Positions 47,687-56,178 of a stretch of DNA of 64,000 nt are shown one piece after another. The position numbers were made by a program, and so were the translations under genes. The DNA comes from Arthrobacter zhangbolii. Lineage in GTDB: Bacteria; Actinomycetota; Actinomycetes; Actinomycetales; Micrococcaceae. Below the pieces are notes generated by a model. It did no database searches and was not told where the DNA came from. It saw nothing but the letters and a program-made list of their open reading frames with translations. The stretch lies in NCBI RefSeq assembly GCF_022869865.1, contig NZ_CP094984.1, positions 186,001-250,000 of the forward strand, read 5' to 3'. Every line of letters begins with the position of its first letter. Positions within the stretch are counted from its first letter, which is position 1.

Positions 47687-49762
47687 CTACTCCTTGGAAT
47701 CTTCGACGGGGCGGATGAGCAGGCTGCCGTGCGGGTGCACCGTGGCGGCGTGTCCGGGCAGGACGAGGGTGGTGGAATCCATTTCGGCAATCACTGCCGG
47801 GCCGGTGACCACGTTCCCGGCGAGCAGCCGGTCCCGGTCATAAATGGTGGCCTCCACCGTGGCACCGTCCACGTAGATGCTGCTTTTGGTGCGTTCGGCG
47901 GCCGACGGATCGGTGCCGCCGGATTCGAGGGTGATCGCGGCAACCTCCGGATGCGGCCCGTTGACCGTGGCGCGGACGGTGACCAGCTCGTGGTCATTGT
48001 CCAGCAGGAAGGAGAACAGCCGCTGGTGCTCGGCGTCGAAGCCTGCGCGGAGGGCGGCGAAACCGCTGCCGTCCCCGGCCTGGAAAGCCGGGAAATCAAT
48101 GGGCACCGGGATTTCGAAACCCTGTCCGTGGTAGCGGACATCAGCCGAGTAGGTGGTGTTCAGGTCCTCCTCGCCGAGCCCGGCGGAGAGCAGCGTTTCC
48201 CGGGCGGTGCCGGCCAGTTCCTCCAGCAGCCCGGCCAGGTCGGCGTCGGAAAAATCGCCGAACGGGCGCACGAGGGTGCGCGCCGCTTCATCGCGCAGGC
48301 TGGTGGTCGCGTCCCCGTAGGCGGAGAGCACGCCGGGGGAGGGCGGAATGATGACCGGCCAGGCGCCGGTGAGTTTCCCCAGCGCGTTGGCGTGCAGCGG
48401 TCCGGCACCGCCGAAGGCCACCAGGGCGAAGTCCCGGGGATCAAAACCCTGCTGGGTGGAGACGAGTTTGAGCGCACCGAACATGTTTTCGTTGACAATG
48501 TGCACAATGCCTTCGGCCGCGCGCTCCACCTCGTTCAGCCCCGTGGCATCGGCAATGGTTTTGACCGCCGCGGCCGCTGCTTCTGTATCCAGGCCGATTT
48601 CGCCGCCGGCCAGCTGTGAGGGCAGGTAGCCGAGCACCACGTTCGCGTCCGTGACGGTGGGTTCGGTGCCGCCGCGGCCGTAGGAGGCAGGGCCGGGGGC
48701 GGCACCGGCGGACTGCGGGCCAACCCGCAGTGCCTGGGTCAGCTGCGGAACGTGGGCAATGGACCCGCCGCCGGCGCCGACGGTGCGGACGTCCACGGAG
48801 GTGGCGCGGACGGTCAGGTCACCGACGGTGGTTTCGCGTCCGATCCGCGGCTGCAGGTTCTGCACCAGGGCGACGTCGGTGGAGGTGCCGCCCATGTCGA
48901 AGGTCAGGAAGTCTTTGTAGCCGGCCTGTTCTGCCGCCCAGGCTGCACCGGTCACCCCGCCGGCCGGTCCGGAGAGCAGCAGCGAAACCGGGTTGTCGGC
49001 AGCAACCGCACCCGAGACCAGGCCGCCGTCGCTGCGCAGGATGGAGAGCTGGGCATTCATGCCGGCGTCGGTCATCTGGGCGTCGAGGTTGCGGACGTAG
49101 CCGGACACCTGTCCCTGGACGTAGGCGTTGGCCACGGTGGTGATGGCCCGCTCGTATTCGCGCAGTTCCGGCAGCACCACCGAGGAACGGGAGACGGGGA
49201 TTCCCGGAAGTTCCTCGGCTGCAATGTCCGCAATCCGCGCCTCGTGGTCGCCGTTGGCGTAGGCATTGATGAGGCAGATGCTCAGTGCTTCGATGCCGTT
49301 CTCCCGCAGCTTGCGGAGCTGCGCCCGGACGTTCTCCTCGTCCAGGGGGATAAGCACCGACCCGGTGGTGGAAACCCGTTCGGTGACCTCCACGGTGTCT
49401 TCCAGGTCTGCCAGCGGTTCAGGTTTGGGCCAGATGATCCAGCCGGCCAGTCCGCCGGGGACAAAGGAGCGGGCAATCTGCAGGACCTGCCGGAATCCGC
49501 GGGTGGTCACCAGCCCGACGCGGGCGCCCTTCTTCTCCAGGATCGCGTTGGTGGCAACGGTGGTTCCGTGCAGGACATCGCGGACCTCGGCCGGATCGAT
49601 GCCTGCCGCTGCGCAGACCTGGCGGATGCCGTGCAGCACCCCGGCGGACTGATCTTCGGGCGTGGAGGAGGTCTTGTACCGGTGGGTCTGCCCGGTGTCC
49701 TCATTGACCAGCAGAATGTCGGTGAATGTGCCGCCCACATCTACGCCTAACCGAAATGCCAT
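47687..49762 (-). CDS. hyuA: Hydantoinase/oxoprolinase A subunit
   Basis: A 691-residue HyuA family protein with the actin-like ATPase fold: phosphate loop FRLGVDVGGTFTDILLVNEDTG at the start, GTTVATNAILEKKGARVGLVTTRGFRQVLQI, and DMGGTSTDVALVQ mid-way, with GAGGGSIAHV. It pairs with hyuB. The ATG at 49762 follows AAGGAGAA. The promoter, TTGACA-17-TAACCT (49936-49908), is directly flanked by a GntR-type site. Which ring the enzyme opens is not decidable; the N-carbamoylsarcosine-amidase-like partner points to N-methylhydantoin, as in creatinine breakdown. Confidence 0.93.
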   Translation of the reverse strand: MAFRLGVDVGGTFTDILLVNEDTGQTHRYKTSSTPEDQSAGVLHGIRQVCAAAGIDPAEVRDVLHGTTVATNAILEKKGARVGLVTTRGFRQVLQIARSFVPGGLAGWIIWPKPEPLADLEDTVEVTERVSTTGSVLIPLDEENVRAQLRKLRENGIEALSICLINAYANGDHEARIADIAAEELPGIPVSRSSVVLPELREYERAITTVANAYVQGQVSGYVRNLDAQMTDAGMNAQLSILRSDGGLVSGAVAADNPVSLLLSGPAGGVTGAAWAAEQAGYKDFLTFDMGGTSTDVALVQNLQPRIGRETTVGDLTVRATSVDVRTVGAGGGSIAHVPQLTQALRVGPQSAGAAPGPASYGRGGTEPTVTDANVVLGYLPSQLAGGEIGLDTEAAAAAVKTIADATGLNEVERAAEGIVHIVNENMFGALKLVSTQQGFDPRDFALVAFGGAGPLHANALGKLTGAWPVIIPPSPGVLSAYGDATTSLRDEAARTLVRPFGDFSDADLAGLLEELAGTARETLLSAGLGEEDLNTTYSADVRYHGQGFEIPVPIDFPAFQAGDGSGFAALRAGFDAEHQRLFSFLLDNDHELVTVRATVNGPHPEVAAITLESGGTDPSAAERTKSSIYVDGATVEATIYDRDRLLAGNVVTGPAVIAEMDSTTLVLPGHAATVHPHGSLLIRPVEDSKE

Positions 49763-49907
49763 CAGTTCTCCTTGGGGGTGGCCCGGCATCCTTCCGGCCG
49801 TGGCGGCGCTGAGACGCCGGAGCCGGGCAGATATGCGGGGACGGGATGTGCGGGGTGGAAGCATGTCGGAACATTGCGGGTGATGCTGTGCCGTGTCCGG
49901 TGGCATC

Positions 49908-49951
49908 AGGTTAGGTGTGACGTACACCACTGTCAAGACATTGCATACAAC
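49908..49951 (-). promoter_or_regulatory. hyu promoter with operator TTGTATGCA
   Basis: On the minus strand, TTGACA (49936-49931), 17 bases, TAACCT (49913-49908). Immediately upstream is GTTGTATGCAA (49951-49941). Between -35 and -10 lies GGTGT-GACGT-ACACC, another inverted repeat (49914-49928). The TTGTATGCAA site suits an FCD-type GntR regulator. Confidence 0.7.
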
Positions 49952-49976
49952 CCGTTGCTGCAGCCCGAGTAATTCC

Positions 49977-50013
49977 TTGACATCTACCTAGGGCGACTGC
50001 CAAGTTGTATGCA
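49977..50013 (+). promoter_or_regulatory. Promoter and operator of the CoA-transferase operon
   Basis: TTGACA (49977-49982) precedes GTTGTATGCA (50004-50013), which is an exact inverted copy of the site at 49942-49951. The -10 is weak (CCAAGT at 17 or CAAGTT at 18 bases) and is overlapped by the operator, so bound regulator would block RNA polymerase. Confidence 0.6.
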
Positions 50014-50069
50014 TCACGGCTTCCGTCACTGCGGAAACCGTTCCCGGCACCATCCTCAGGAGGACCACC

Positions 50070-51278
50070 ATGACAGCTTCCGGACAGTCCGCCGGGCCGT
50101 TGGCCGGGGTGCGGGTGGTGGAAATGGGCCAGCTGCTGGCGGGGCCCTTCTGCGGCCAGCTGCTTGGTGACCTGGGGGCCGACGTCGTCAAGATCGAAGA
50201 CCCCGCGAAAGGGGATCCGCTGCGCCAGTGGGGACGGCAGCTGCCGCAGGGACAATCGCTCTGGTGGTCCGTCGTCGGGCGGAACAAACGCTCCGTCACG
50301 CTGAACCTGCGCGATCCCGAAGGTCAGGAGCTCGCCCGGCAGCTGATTGCCGGGGCTGATGTCCTGGTGGAGAACTTCCGCCCGGGGACCATGGAGCGCT
50401 GGGGACTGGGTTTCGCTGAGCTGCAGGAGCTGAATCCTGGTCTGGTGATGGTGCGGGTGTCCGGCTTCGGGCAGGACGGACCCTATTCGCAGCGCGCCGG
50501 CTACGGTGCAATTGGCGAGGCCATGGGCGGGCTGCGGTATGTGGTGGGGGATCCGTCCACGCCGCCGTCCCGGGTGGGGATTTCCATCGGGGATACCCTC
50601 GCTGCGCTGTTCGCCACCATCGGAGCCCTTGCCGCGCTGCAGGAGCGGCAGACCAGCGGACGCGGACAGATTGTGGATTCGGCGATTTACGAGGCGGTGC
50701 TCGGCGTGATGGAGTCCCTGGTGCCGGAATGGCAGGTCACCGGATACCAGCGGGAGCGTACCGGTGCGGTGCTGCCCAATGTGGCGCCGAGCAATGTGTA
50801 TCCCACGCAGGATGGGCAATGGCTGCTGATTGCCGCGAACCAGGACACCGTGTTCGCACGGCTGGCCAAGGCGATGGACGCTCCCGAACTGGCTGACGAT
50901 CCCCGTTACGCCAGCCACGGGGCCCGGGGTGAGCGGCAGGAGGAACTGGATAACCGGATTGCCGCATTTACCTCCGCACTGGATGCGGAGAAGCTGGAGG
51001 CGCTGCTGGAAGAACACGGGGTGCCCTCCGGGAGGATCTTCCGGCCGGTGGACATGTTCGCGGACCCGCAGTTCCAGGCCCGGGAATCCATCACCGAGGT
51101 GGACCACCCGGTGCTGGGGCCGGTAGCGATGCAGAATGTTTTTCCGCGGCTGAGCCGGACCCGGGGGACCGTGCGCTGGCCGGGCCCGGAGCTGGGTGCC
51201 CATACCGCGGAGGTGCTGGCCGGCATCGGCGTCGATCCTGATGCGTTGGCGCAGCTGCGGGCGAGTGGTGTGGCATGA
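50070..51278 (+). CDS. CaiB/BaiF family CoA-transferase
   Basis: A 402-residue class III CoA-transferase. Family segments are LAGVRVVEMGQLLAGPFCGQLLGDLGADVVKIE, NKRSVTLNLRDPEG and VENFRPGTMERWGLG, and the catalytic Asp175 is in ISIGDTLAALFA. It would move CoA between two organic acids. AGGAGG precedes the ATG. Its stop overlaps the ATG of the lyase gene, so together they suggest activation of an acid followed by C-C cleavage of its CoA ester. Confidence 0.93.
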   Translation: MTASGQSAGPLAGVRVVEMGQLLAGPFCGQLLGDLGADVVKIEDPAKGDPLRQWGRQLPQGQSLWWSVVGRNKRSVTLNLRDPEGQELARQLIAGADVLVENFRPGTMERWGLGFAELQELNPGLVMVRVSGFGQDGPYSQRAGYGAIGEAMGGLRYVVGDPSTPPSRVGISIGDTLAALFATIGALAALQERQTSGRGQIVDSAIYEAVLGVMESLVPEWQVTGYQRERTGAVLPNVAPSNVYPTQDGQWLLIAANQDTVFARLAKAMDAPELADDPRYASHGARGERQEELDNRIAAFTSALDAEKLEALLEEHGVPSGRIFRPVDMFADPQFQARESITEVDHPVLGPVAMQNVFPRLSRTRGTVRWPGPELGAHTAEVLAGIGVDPDALAQLRASGVA

Positions 51279-52246
51279 GTCTGCCCGGGTTGCCGCAGTC
51301 AATCCGGCTGGTGGAGGTGGGGTTGCGGGACGGCCTGCAGTCCGTGCCCGAACCGCTTGCGACGGCGGAGAAAGTGGAACTGGTCCGGCTGCTGATCGAC
51401 GCCGGGGTGCGCGAGATTGAGGCGGTGTCCTTTGCGCATCCGAAGGTGCTGCCGCAGCTTGCCGATGCTGCGGACGTGATGGCTGCCGTGCCGCGGGTGC
51501 CCGGCGTCCGGTACCGGGGTCTGGCGCCGAATTACCGCGGTGCCGAACGGGCCGTTGACTGCGGCCTGGACGAGCTGGTGGTGGTGGTGTCAGCGGACGA
51601 GGAGGTCAGCCTGCGCAACCAGCGGCTGACCGTCACGGAGGCGCTGTCCGGTCTGGAGCGCGTCGGGAAACTCGCCGAAGGTGCGGGCCTGCGACTGGTC
51701 ACTGCGGTGGCGTGCTCGTTCTTTGCGCCGGCCCGGGGTCCGGTGCCCCGGGCCGAACGGCTGCGTGCGGTGCAGGCTGCCGTGGATGCCGGGTCTGCCG
51801 GGGTGTATCTGGCCGGGACCTCCGGGGAGGAGGAGCCCGGGGAGATGTACGACGGCGTGGCGGAGGTGCGCTCGCTGTATCCGGGCCTGGAGGTGGGAGT
51901 GCATCTGCATAACCGCAACGGGTTTGCTCCTGCCAATGCTTTGGCGGCGATGCTGGCCGGTGCGGACTGGTTGGAAGGCTCCTTTGCCGGGCTTGGCGGG
52001 GACCTGTGGTTTCCCGGCGATCCCTCGGTCCTGGGCAATGCGCCGCTGGAGGATCTGGTGCACCTGTGTGACGGGTTGGGGATTTCCACCGGGATAGACC
52101 TGCCGGCGTACATGCGCGCGGTGGACCGGAGTGTTGAACTGACCGGGAGGCCTTCGGCGTCGTTTGTCTCCCGTGGCGGCACCCGTGCCGATCTTGCGGC
52201 CGCGTCCTGGCCGGAGCTGCCCGAACCTGCTGCCGGTCGGGGATAA
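51275..52246 (+). CDS. HMG-CoA lyase-like aldolase
   Basis: A 323-residue TIM-barrel protein of the HMGL/DRE-TIM family. It has EVGLRDGLQS (residues 14-23), the metal-binding H210-L-H212-N and the glycine loop GSFAGLGGDLWFPG. True HMG-CoA lyases have a reactive cysteine just after GLGG; here it is Asp243 (G-L-G-G-D). It may therefore cleave a different 3-hydroxy-acyl-CoA, or do so with a changed mechanism. It is coupled to the CoA-transferase gene and followed directly by the GntR gene. Confidence 0.85.
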   Translation: MSLPGLPQSIRLVEVGLRDGLQSVPEPLATAEKVELVRLLIDAGVREIEAVSFAHPKVLPQLADAADVMAAVPRVPGVRYRGLAPNYRGAERAVDCGLDELVVVVSADEEVSLRNQRLTVTEALSGLERVGKLAEGAGLRLVTAVACSFFAPARGPVPRAERLRAVQAAVDAGSAGVYLAGTSGEEEPGEMYDGVAEVRSLYPGLEVGVHLHNRNGFAPANALAAMLAGADWLEGSFAGLGGDLWFPGDPSVLGNAPLEDLVHLCDGLGISTGIDLPAYMRAVDRSVELTGRPSASFVSRGGTRADLAAASWPELPEPAAGRG

Positions 52247-52256
52247 CGTGGTGGGC

Positions 52257-53045
52257 ATGGAAGAACCCCTCGCGACGGCCGGGACTGCGGGATCTGGCAC
52301 GTCTGCTGCGGCGCCAGAGCAGCCCGCTGCGCCCGCTGATGTGCAGGCGCAGCCTGCTGCTACACCGGCACACCCTGCAGCGCCCGCTGATGTGCAGGCG
52401 CAACACGGCGTTCCCGCTGATGACAGTGCCTATGCCCGGATCCGGGAACTGATCGCATCTGGCGAGCTGGGACCGGGGGACTGGCTGCGCGAAGCAGCGC
52501 TTGCCTCGCGGTTCGGTGTCAGCCGCACTCCCATCCGGGAGGCCCTCAACCGGCTGGCTGCCGAGGGGATAGTGGAACTCAGCCGCAACAAGGGTGCCCA
52601 GGTGGTCAGCTTCAGCGGCAAGGATGTGGCGGACCTGTATGACGTTCGTGCCGGGTTTGAGCCGCATGCTGCATTGCTGGCGGTGCCCCGGCTCTCGGAT
52701 GCCGATGTGGACCGGCTGGCCGAGCTGGCAGCGGCCATGGAAGAGGCTGCTGGTTCTGGATCGCTGGAGGGACTGAGCGCCTTGAACAAGGAATTCCACG
52801 AGATTTTTGTCCAGCGGTGCGGCAACCGGCACTTTGCTGCAGCGCTGCAGACGCTCATGCGTCCTGCCGTGGTGGCTCACACCTTCCATAAGTACAGCCC
52901 GGAAGCGTTGCAGCGCAGCATGTCCCATCACGCCGAGCTTGTGGCTGCAGCCCGGGCCCGGGACGGGGAGTGGGCCGAAGCGGTGATGCGGACGCATATC
53001 CTGGCTGCCCGGAATGCCGCGGGGGCTGTGCAGGCTGCTTCGTAG
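52257..53045 (+). CDS. GntR/FadR-family (FCD) transcriptional regulator
   Basis: A 262-residue regulator. Residues 1-55 are an unusual Ala/Pro extension containing the repeat PAAPADVQAQ twice (23-32 and 40-49). The winged helix follows at ~58-120 (ARIRELIASGELGPGDWLREAALASRFGVSRTPIREALNRLAAEGIVEL), then an FCD domain with metal-binding histidines (HEIFVQR, HHAELVAA, THILAARN). It lies at the end of the CoA-transferase operon, and the TTGTATGCA sites in the divergent promoter are its likely targets. ATG 52257 or GTG 52251 may start it. Confidence 0.9.
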   Translation: MEEPLATAGTAGSGTSAAAPEQPAAPADVQAQPAATPAHPAAPADVQAQHGVPADDSAYARIRELIASGELGPGDWLREAALASRFGVSRTPIREALNRLAAEGIVELSRNKGAQVVSFSGKDVADLYDVRAGFEPHAALLAVPRLSDADVDRLAELAAAMEEAAGSGSLEGLSALNKEFHEIFVQRCGNRHFAAALQTLMRPAVVAHTFHKYSPEALQRSMSHHAELVAAARARDGEWAEAVMRTHILAARNAAGAVQAAS

Positions 53046-53099
53046 GCGGGGGCTGGCGTTCCCTTGTTGGTCCGCCTTGTAGGTCCGGGATGAACCTTG

Positions 53100-54740
53100 T
53101 CAGAACGGGGGTACCTCTTCCGGTCCGGGGACGGAGCGTGCGTTTGGATCCGCGTCCGCCAGTTCCAGGAAGGGCTCGGTCCGGTAGACCCGCCCGGTGG
53201 GCGAGGTCCATTCCAACACCCCCGGCTTCGGTTGGCAGGCTTTCCAATAACCCAGGGTCTTGAACCGGTGATGCCTCCGGCACAGGTGAGCCAGGTTCGA
53301 ATGCTCGGTGTTCCCGCCTTTGGCCCAGTCTTTGGTGTGGTCAATCTCGGTCACCCCGGTACTGACCCGGCAGCCGGGGAACCGGCAGGTCCCGTCCCGT
53401 GCCCGTAACCAGCGGGCGAGTCCGGCGGGGACTTTCCGGCGCCTGCCCACCCACAGGATCTCTCCGGTGTGCGGGTCCCGGACGAGTCCGGTCCAGCGGG
53501 TAGCGTTGCGGGCCAGCCGGCGGGCCGCTTCGGCACTGATGGGCCCGTAACCGTGGAGTTCGGCGGGTTCCTCGTCAGCACCGAAGAGGGTTTCAGCGCT
53601 GATCAGCACCATGATGTCGGCGCGCGGGATGCTGCCAGTATCGTCCGGATCGGTGATCCCGGCGGCGGTTTTGTCCGCGTGCCCGCCACCGTCGGCCGCC
53701 CCTGCGTGCCCTCCACCTTCGGCTTTGTCCGCGCGCTGGCTGCGGGCTGGTCCGAGGCCGCCCATGAGCAGTTGGGCGAGGATGTCGGCACGCAACTGGT
53801 CCCTGGTCCGCGGGTCCCCGGCCGTCTGTTCTCCCTGGGCGGAGGTGCTCAGGGCGGTGTAGATCTGCTGGGCGTCCGGTGCCGGCAAAAGGGCCGAGAG
53901 CCAGGACATACCGTCCTCAACCGGATCCAGGGTGACCTTCCGTTTCTCGAAGGCGCTTTCGTGCCGAGCAGGAATGGTCAGTGGATACTGTTTCTCCCGC
54001 AGTCTGCGGGCTTTGGCGGAGAACTGTGCCCGGGTCAAACCTTCGGCAGCTGCCAACAGATCCGCTTCGAACTCCTGCAGGTCAGCGGCGGGAACGTTCT
54101 CGCACTGCTCCAGAACCACTTGCGCATGCGGGTAGCTGAACGTGCCTTCCTGCAGGGCGGTGAGGGTGGAGGCGTGCGGGCCGCAGAGGCTGCCGGCCTC
54201 GTCCATCAGCCGCTGTGCGGTCATTTGCGGGATTCTTAGGATGGCCGCACACTCGGTGGAAGCGAGGCTGAAGGCCATACCCGGTTCCAGCCGGCCGGTG
54301 GCGTCATGGTAGCTGTCCCGGAAGACCTCCTGCATATGGTTCATCAGCCGGGCCTGCTGGGCCTGGGCCCAGGAGATCAGGTGTCCCATCCGGCCCAAGG
54401 CTTCGCCCGTGGTTACTTCGTCGAAGGACTCAAGATTCGCCAGGGCCAGGATTCCGGTAAACCCATCCGGATAAATGTTGCCTGAGCATTCCGCATTGCC
54501 TGGGGCGCCCGCGGGACCGGTGAAAGCAGTGGCGCTGGCTGCACCCATGGAACTTGCAGCGGGCATGGCATCCGCAGACCCCGCGACAGATTCACCAGCC
54601 GGATCAGCGCAATAGATCGCAACGCTGGGCGCCGCACATGGTGTTGAGGGCGCATCCGGACCGCTGGCTGCCCCTTCCCGTGGAAGGTCTTCGCCGGCCG
54701 GCATTCCGGTTCCGCACCCGGTATTCCCGTCCTGATCCAT
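53100..54740 (-). CDS. DUF222 and HNH nuclease domain protein
   Basis: A 546-residue protein of the actinobacterial DUF222-HNH (13E12-like) family. The first ~90 residues are low-complexity, residues ~100-390 form DUF222, and the HNH nuclease is C-terminal: C-R-F-P-G-C, then TEIDHTKDWAKGGNTEHSNLAHLCRRHHRFK. These genes are multicopy in many actinobacteria, and their role is unknown. A Gly/Ala/His-rich insert (EGGGHAGAADGGGHAD) sits before the HNH part. It is a single gene with no clear ribosome site. Confidence 0.92.
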   Translation of the reverse strand: MDQDGNTGCGTGMPAGEDLPREGAASGPDAPSTPCAAPSVAIYCADPAGESVAGSADAMPAASSMGAASATAFTGPAGAPGNAECSGNIYPDGFTGILALANLESFDEVTTGEALGRMGHLISWAQAQQARLMNHMQEVFRDSYHDATGRLEPGMAFSLASTECAAILRIPQMTAQRLMDEAGSLCGPHASTLTALQEGTFSYPHAQVVLEQCENVPAADLQEFEADLLAAAEGLTRAQFSAKARRLREKQYPLTIPARHESAFEKRKVTLDPVEDGMSWLSALLPAPDAQQIYTALSTSAQGEQTAGDPRTRDQLRADILAQLLMGGLGPARSQRADKAEGGGHAGAADGGGHADKTAAGITDPDDTGSIPRADIMVLISAETLFGADEEPAELHGYGPISAEAARRLARNATRWTGLVRDPHTGEILWVGRRRKVPAGLARWLRARDGTCRFPGCRVSTGVTEIDHTKDWAKGGNTEHSNLAHLCRRHHRFKTLGYWKACQPKPGVLEWTSPTGRVYRTEPFLELADADPNARSVPGPEEVPPF

Positions 54741-54931
54741 GCTTCAGCATTTCATCCGGCACTGACATTTCCGGGCCAAAAAAGCTCCCAAAAGGACCCG
54801 CCAGAGCACCAGCAAATACCTGTCTTTTTGGGTCCACTACTCGTGTTCAAAAGGGGTCGCCTTGGAAAGGAAAACGGTAGTGAATCGACGAGCAGCGCCC
54901 TGCCAAGTGCACCGCCATCACACACCACCCG

Positions 54932-55849
54932 TCACACCCCGCCCGTCACCCGCGCAATCCGCTCGCGTGCCGACCGCTCGCTGGGACCCATAGGACCCAG
55001 ACCCAGCCGGATGACACCCAAAACCAGTTTCACGGGAAACCGCATGGGCACCGGCACCGGTCCGATATGCGGCGCCTTCAGCCCGAGCAGCTCCCGATGC
55101 TTCGGTTCCAGACTGGCAACGGCACCGGCAAACAGCACCCGGTAGCCGAAACGCTGGTTCCGGGGCAGCGGAGGCCGACGCAAAAACCGCAACGCCTCCT
55201 GCACGTACTCGCTGCTGCGCAGCTGGGCATCATAGGAAGCCATCTGCTTGCGCAGCTCGTCCTCGGACCGGGTCGGATTCGGAATGCCCATCAGTTCCCC
55301 GGCCACCGCCCACTCGGCGACATAGGCGTCCGGCCCGCCGGGAATCGACGCGCCGTAGCGCTGGTGCGAGGAAAGGAACGCGTCGGTGAACGCCAGATGC
55401 ACCCAGCGGGCAATTTCCGGATCGTTGGCGGAATAGGGCTGCTCGACGTCGTCGGCGTCCACATAGGTGCCATGCACCCGCTCATGCAGCCGCAGCACCC
55501 AGTCCGACCCGGCCTTGGCCGCATGCGTGTCCCCGTACGTGACGGTGAAGATCCAGCGGATGGTCCCGGCCAGCCGCCCCAAGGGATCCGAGCGATAGTC
55601 GGAGAAATCATGTACCCCGGCCATCGCACCCGGGTGCAGTGCCTGCAGCAGCAGGGCCCGGATGCCCGCGATGATCGGCGTCATGGACCCGTGCACCGCC
55701 CACACCGCTGACTCTGGACCGAAGTGGCCGACGTCGTCGCCCTTGGCCAGCTCGAGCTCCCACTGCGGAATCTCGGTGGCGTTGTTGCTGAACGTGCCGA
55801 TCAGCTGGCGGCGCCAGGTGGCGATGGATTTGGGAAGGGAAATGCTCAC
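54932..55849 (-). CDS. DUF2236 / MpaB-family oxygenase-like protein
   Basis: A 305-residue protein of the oxygenase MpaB/Lcp-like family (DUF2236). Family segments are GPESAVWAVHGSMTPIIAGIRALLLQALHPGAMAGVHDFSDY (residues ~44-85) and LRLHERVHGTYVDADD, with histidines in the positions that bind haem in characterised relatives. The reaction is unknown. GTG 55849 has GGGAG upstream and gives the usual length. It is downstream of the JetABC-like genes on the same strand, but 67 bases after the small membrane gene, and is probably unrelated. Confidence 0.85.
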   Translation of the reverse strand: MSISLPKSIATWRRQLIGTFSNNATEIPQWELELAKGDDVGHFGPESAVWAVHGSMTPIIAGIRALLLQALHPGAMAGVHDFSDYRSDPLGRLAGTIRWIFTVTYGDTHAAKAGSDWVLRLHERVHGTYVDADDVEQPYSANDPEIARWVHLAFTDAFLSSHQRYGASIPGGPDAYVAEWAVAGELMGIPNPTRSEDELRKQMASYDAQLRSSEYVQEALRFLRRPPLPRNQRFGYRVLFAGAVASLEPKHRELLGLKAPHIGPVPVPMRFPVKLVLGVIRLGLGPMGPSERSARERIARVTGGV

Positions 55850-55916
55850 GTCTCCCAGTCTCGTCCCGTTCGGGCTGTGCCGCCAGCGCGGCCGACAGCA
55901 CAGCAGAAGCGGCAGG

Positions 55917-56144
55917 CTACTCGCCGGCCGCGCCGCCGGCCGCGCCGCCGGTCCCGTCTCCGGACTCCGCACGACGGCGGGCGTTCCGTGACCGGGTCAC
56001 GGCACCCACCACGCCTGCCGCGAGAAACAGCAGGGCAGCGATCTGCAGAACCCAGGCAATGCTCTGCAGCGGGTCGAACGTTGCCAGCAGGATGCACACC
56101 ATGCCGGCAAGAACGAGGACATTCACCAGGTGTTGGTTTCGCAT
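55917..56144 (-). CDS. Small two-helix membrane protein downstream of JetC
   Basis: A 75-residue protein with two hydrophobic helices (about residues 5-20 and 26-48), a basic stretch TRSRNARRRAE, and a Gly/Ala tail. AAGGGTGG precedes the ATG. It begins 34 bases after the jetC stop, in the position where jetD is normally found. No family recognised. It could be an unrelated small gene or a membrane partner of the SMC complex. Confidence 0.6.
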   Translation of the reverse strand: MRNQHLVNVLVLAGMVCILLATFDPLQSIAWVLQIAALLFLAAGVVGAVTRSRNARRRAESGDGTGGAAGGAAGE

Positions 56145-56178
56145 GCGCCACCCTTTCACAGGCCGGGCAGGATGTGAA

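Noticed and set aside
53100-54740. Homing endonuclease or defence role for the DUF222-HNH protein
   Set aside because: No intron, intein or partner gene is seen. The family is common and multicopy in actinobacteria without a known role, so it was annotated only by domain.
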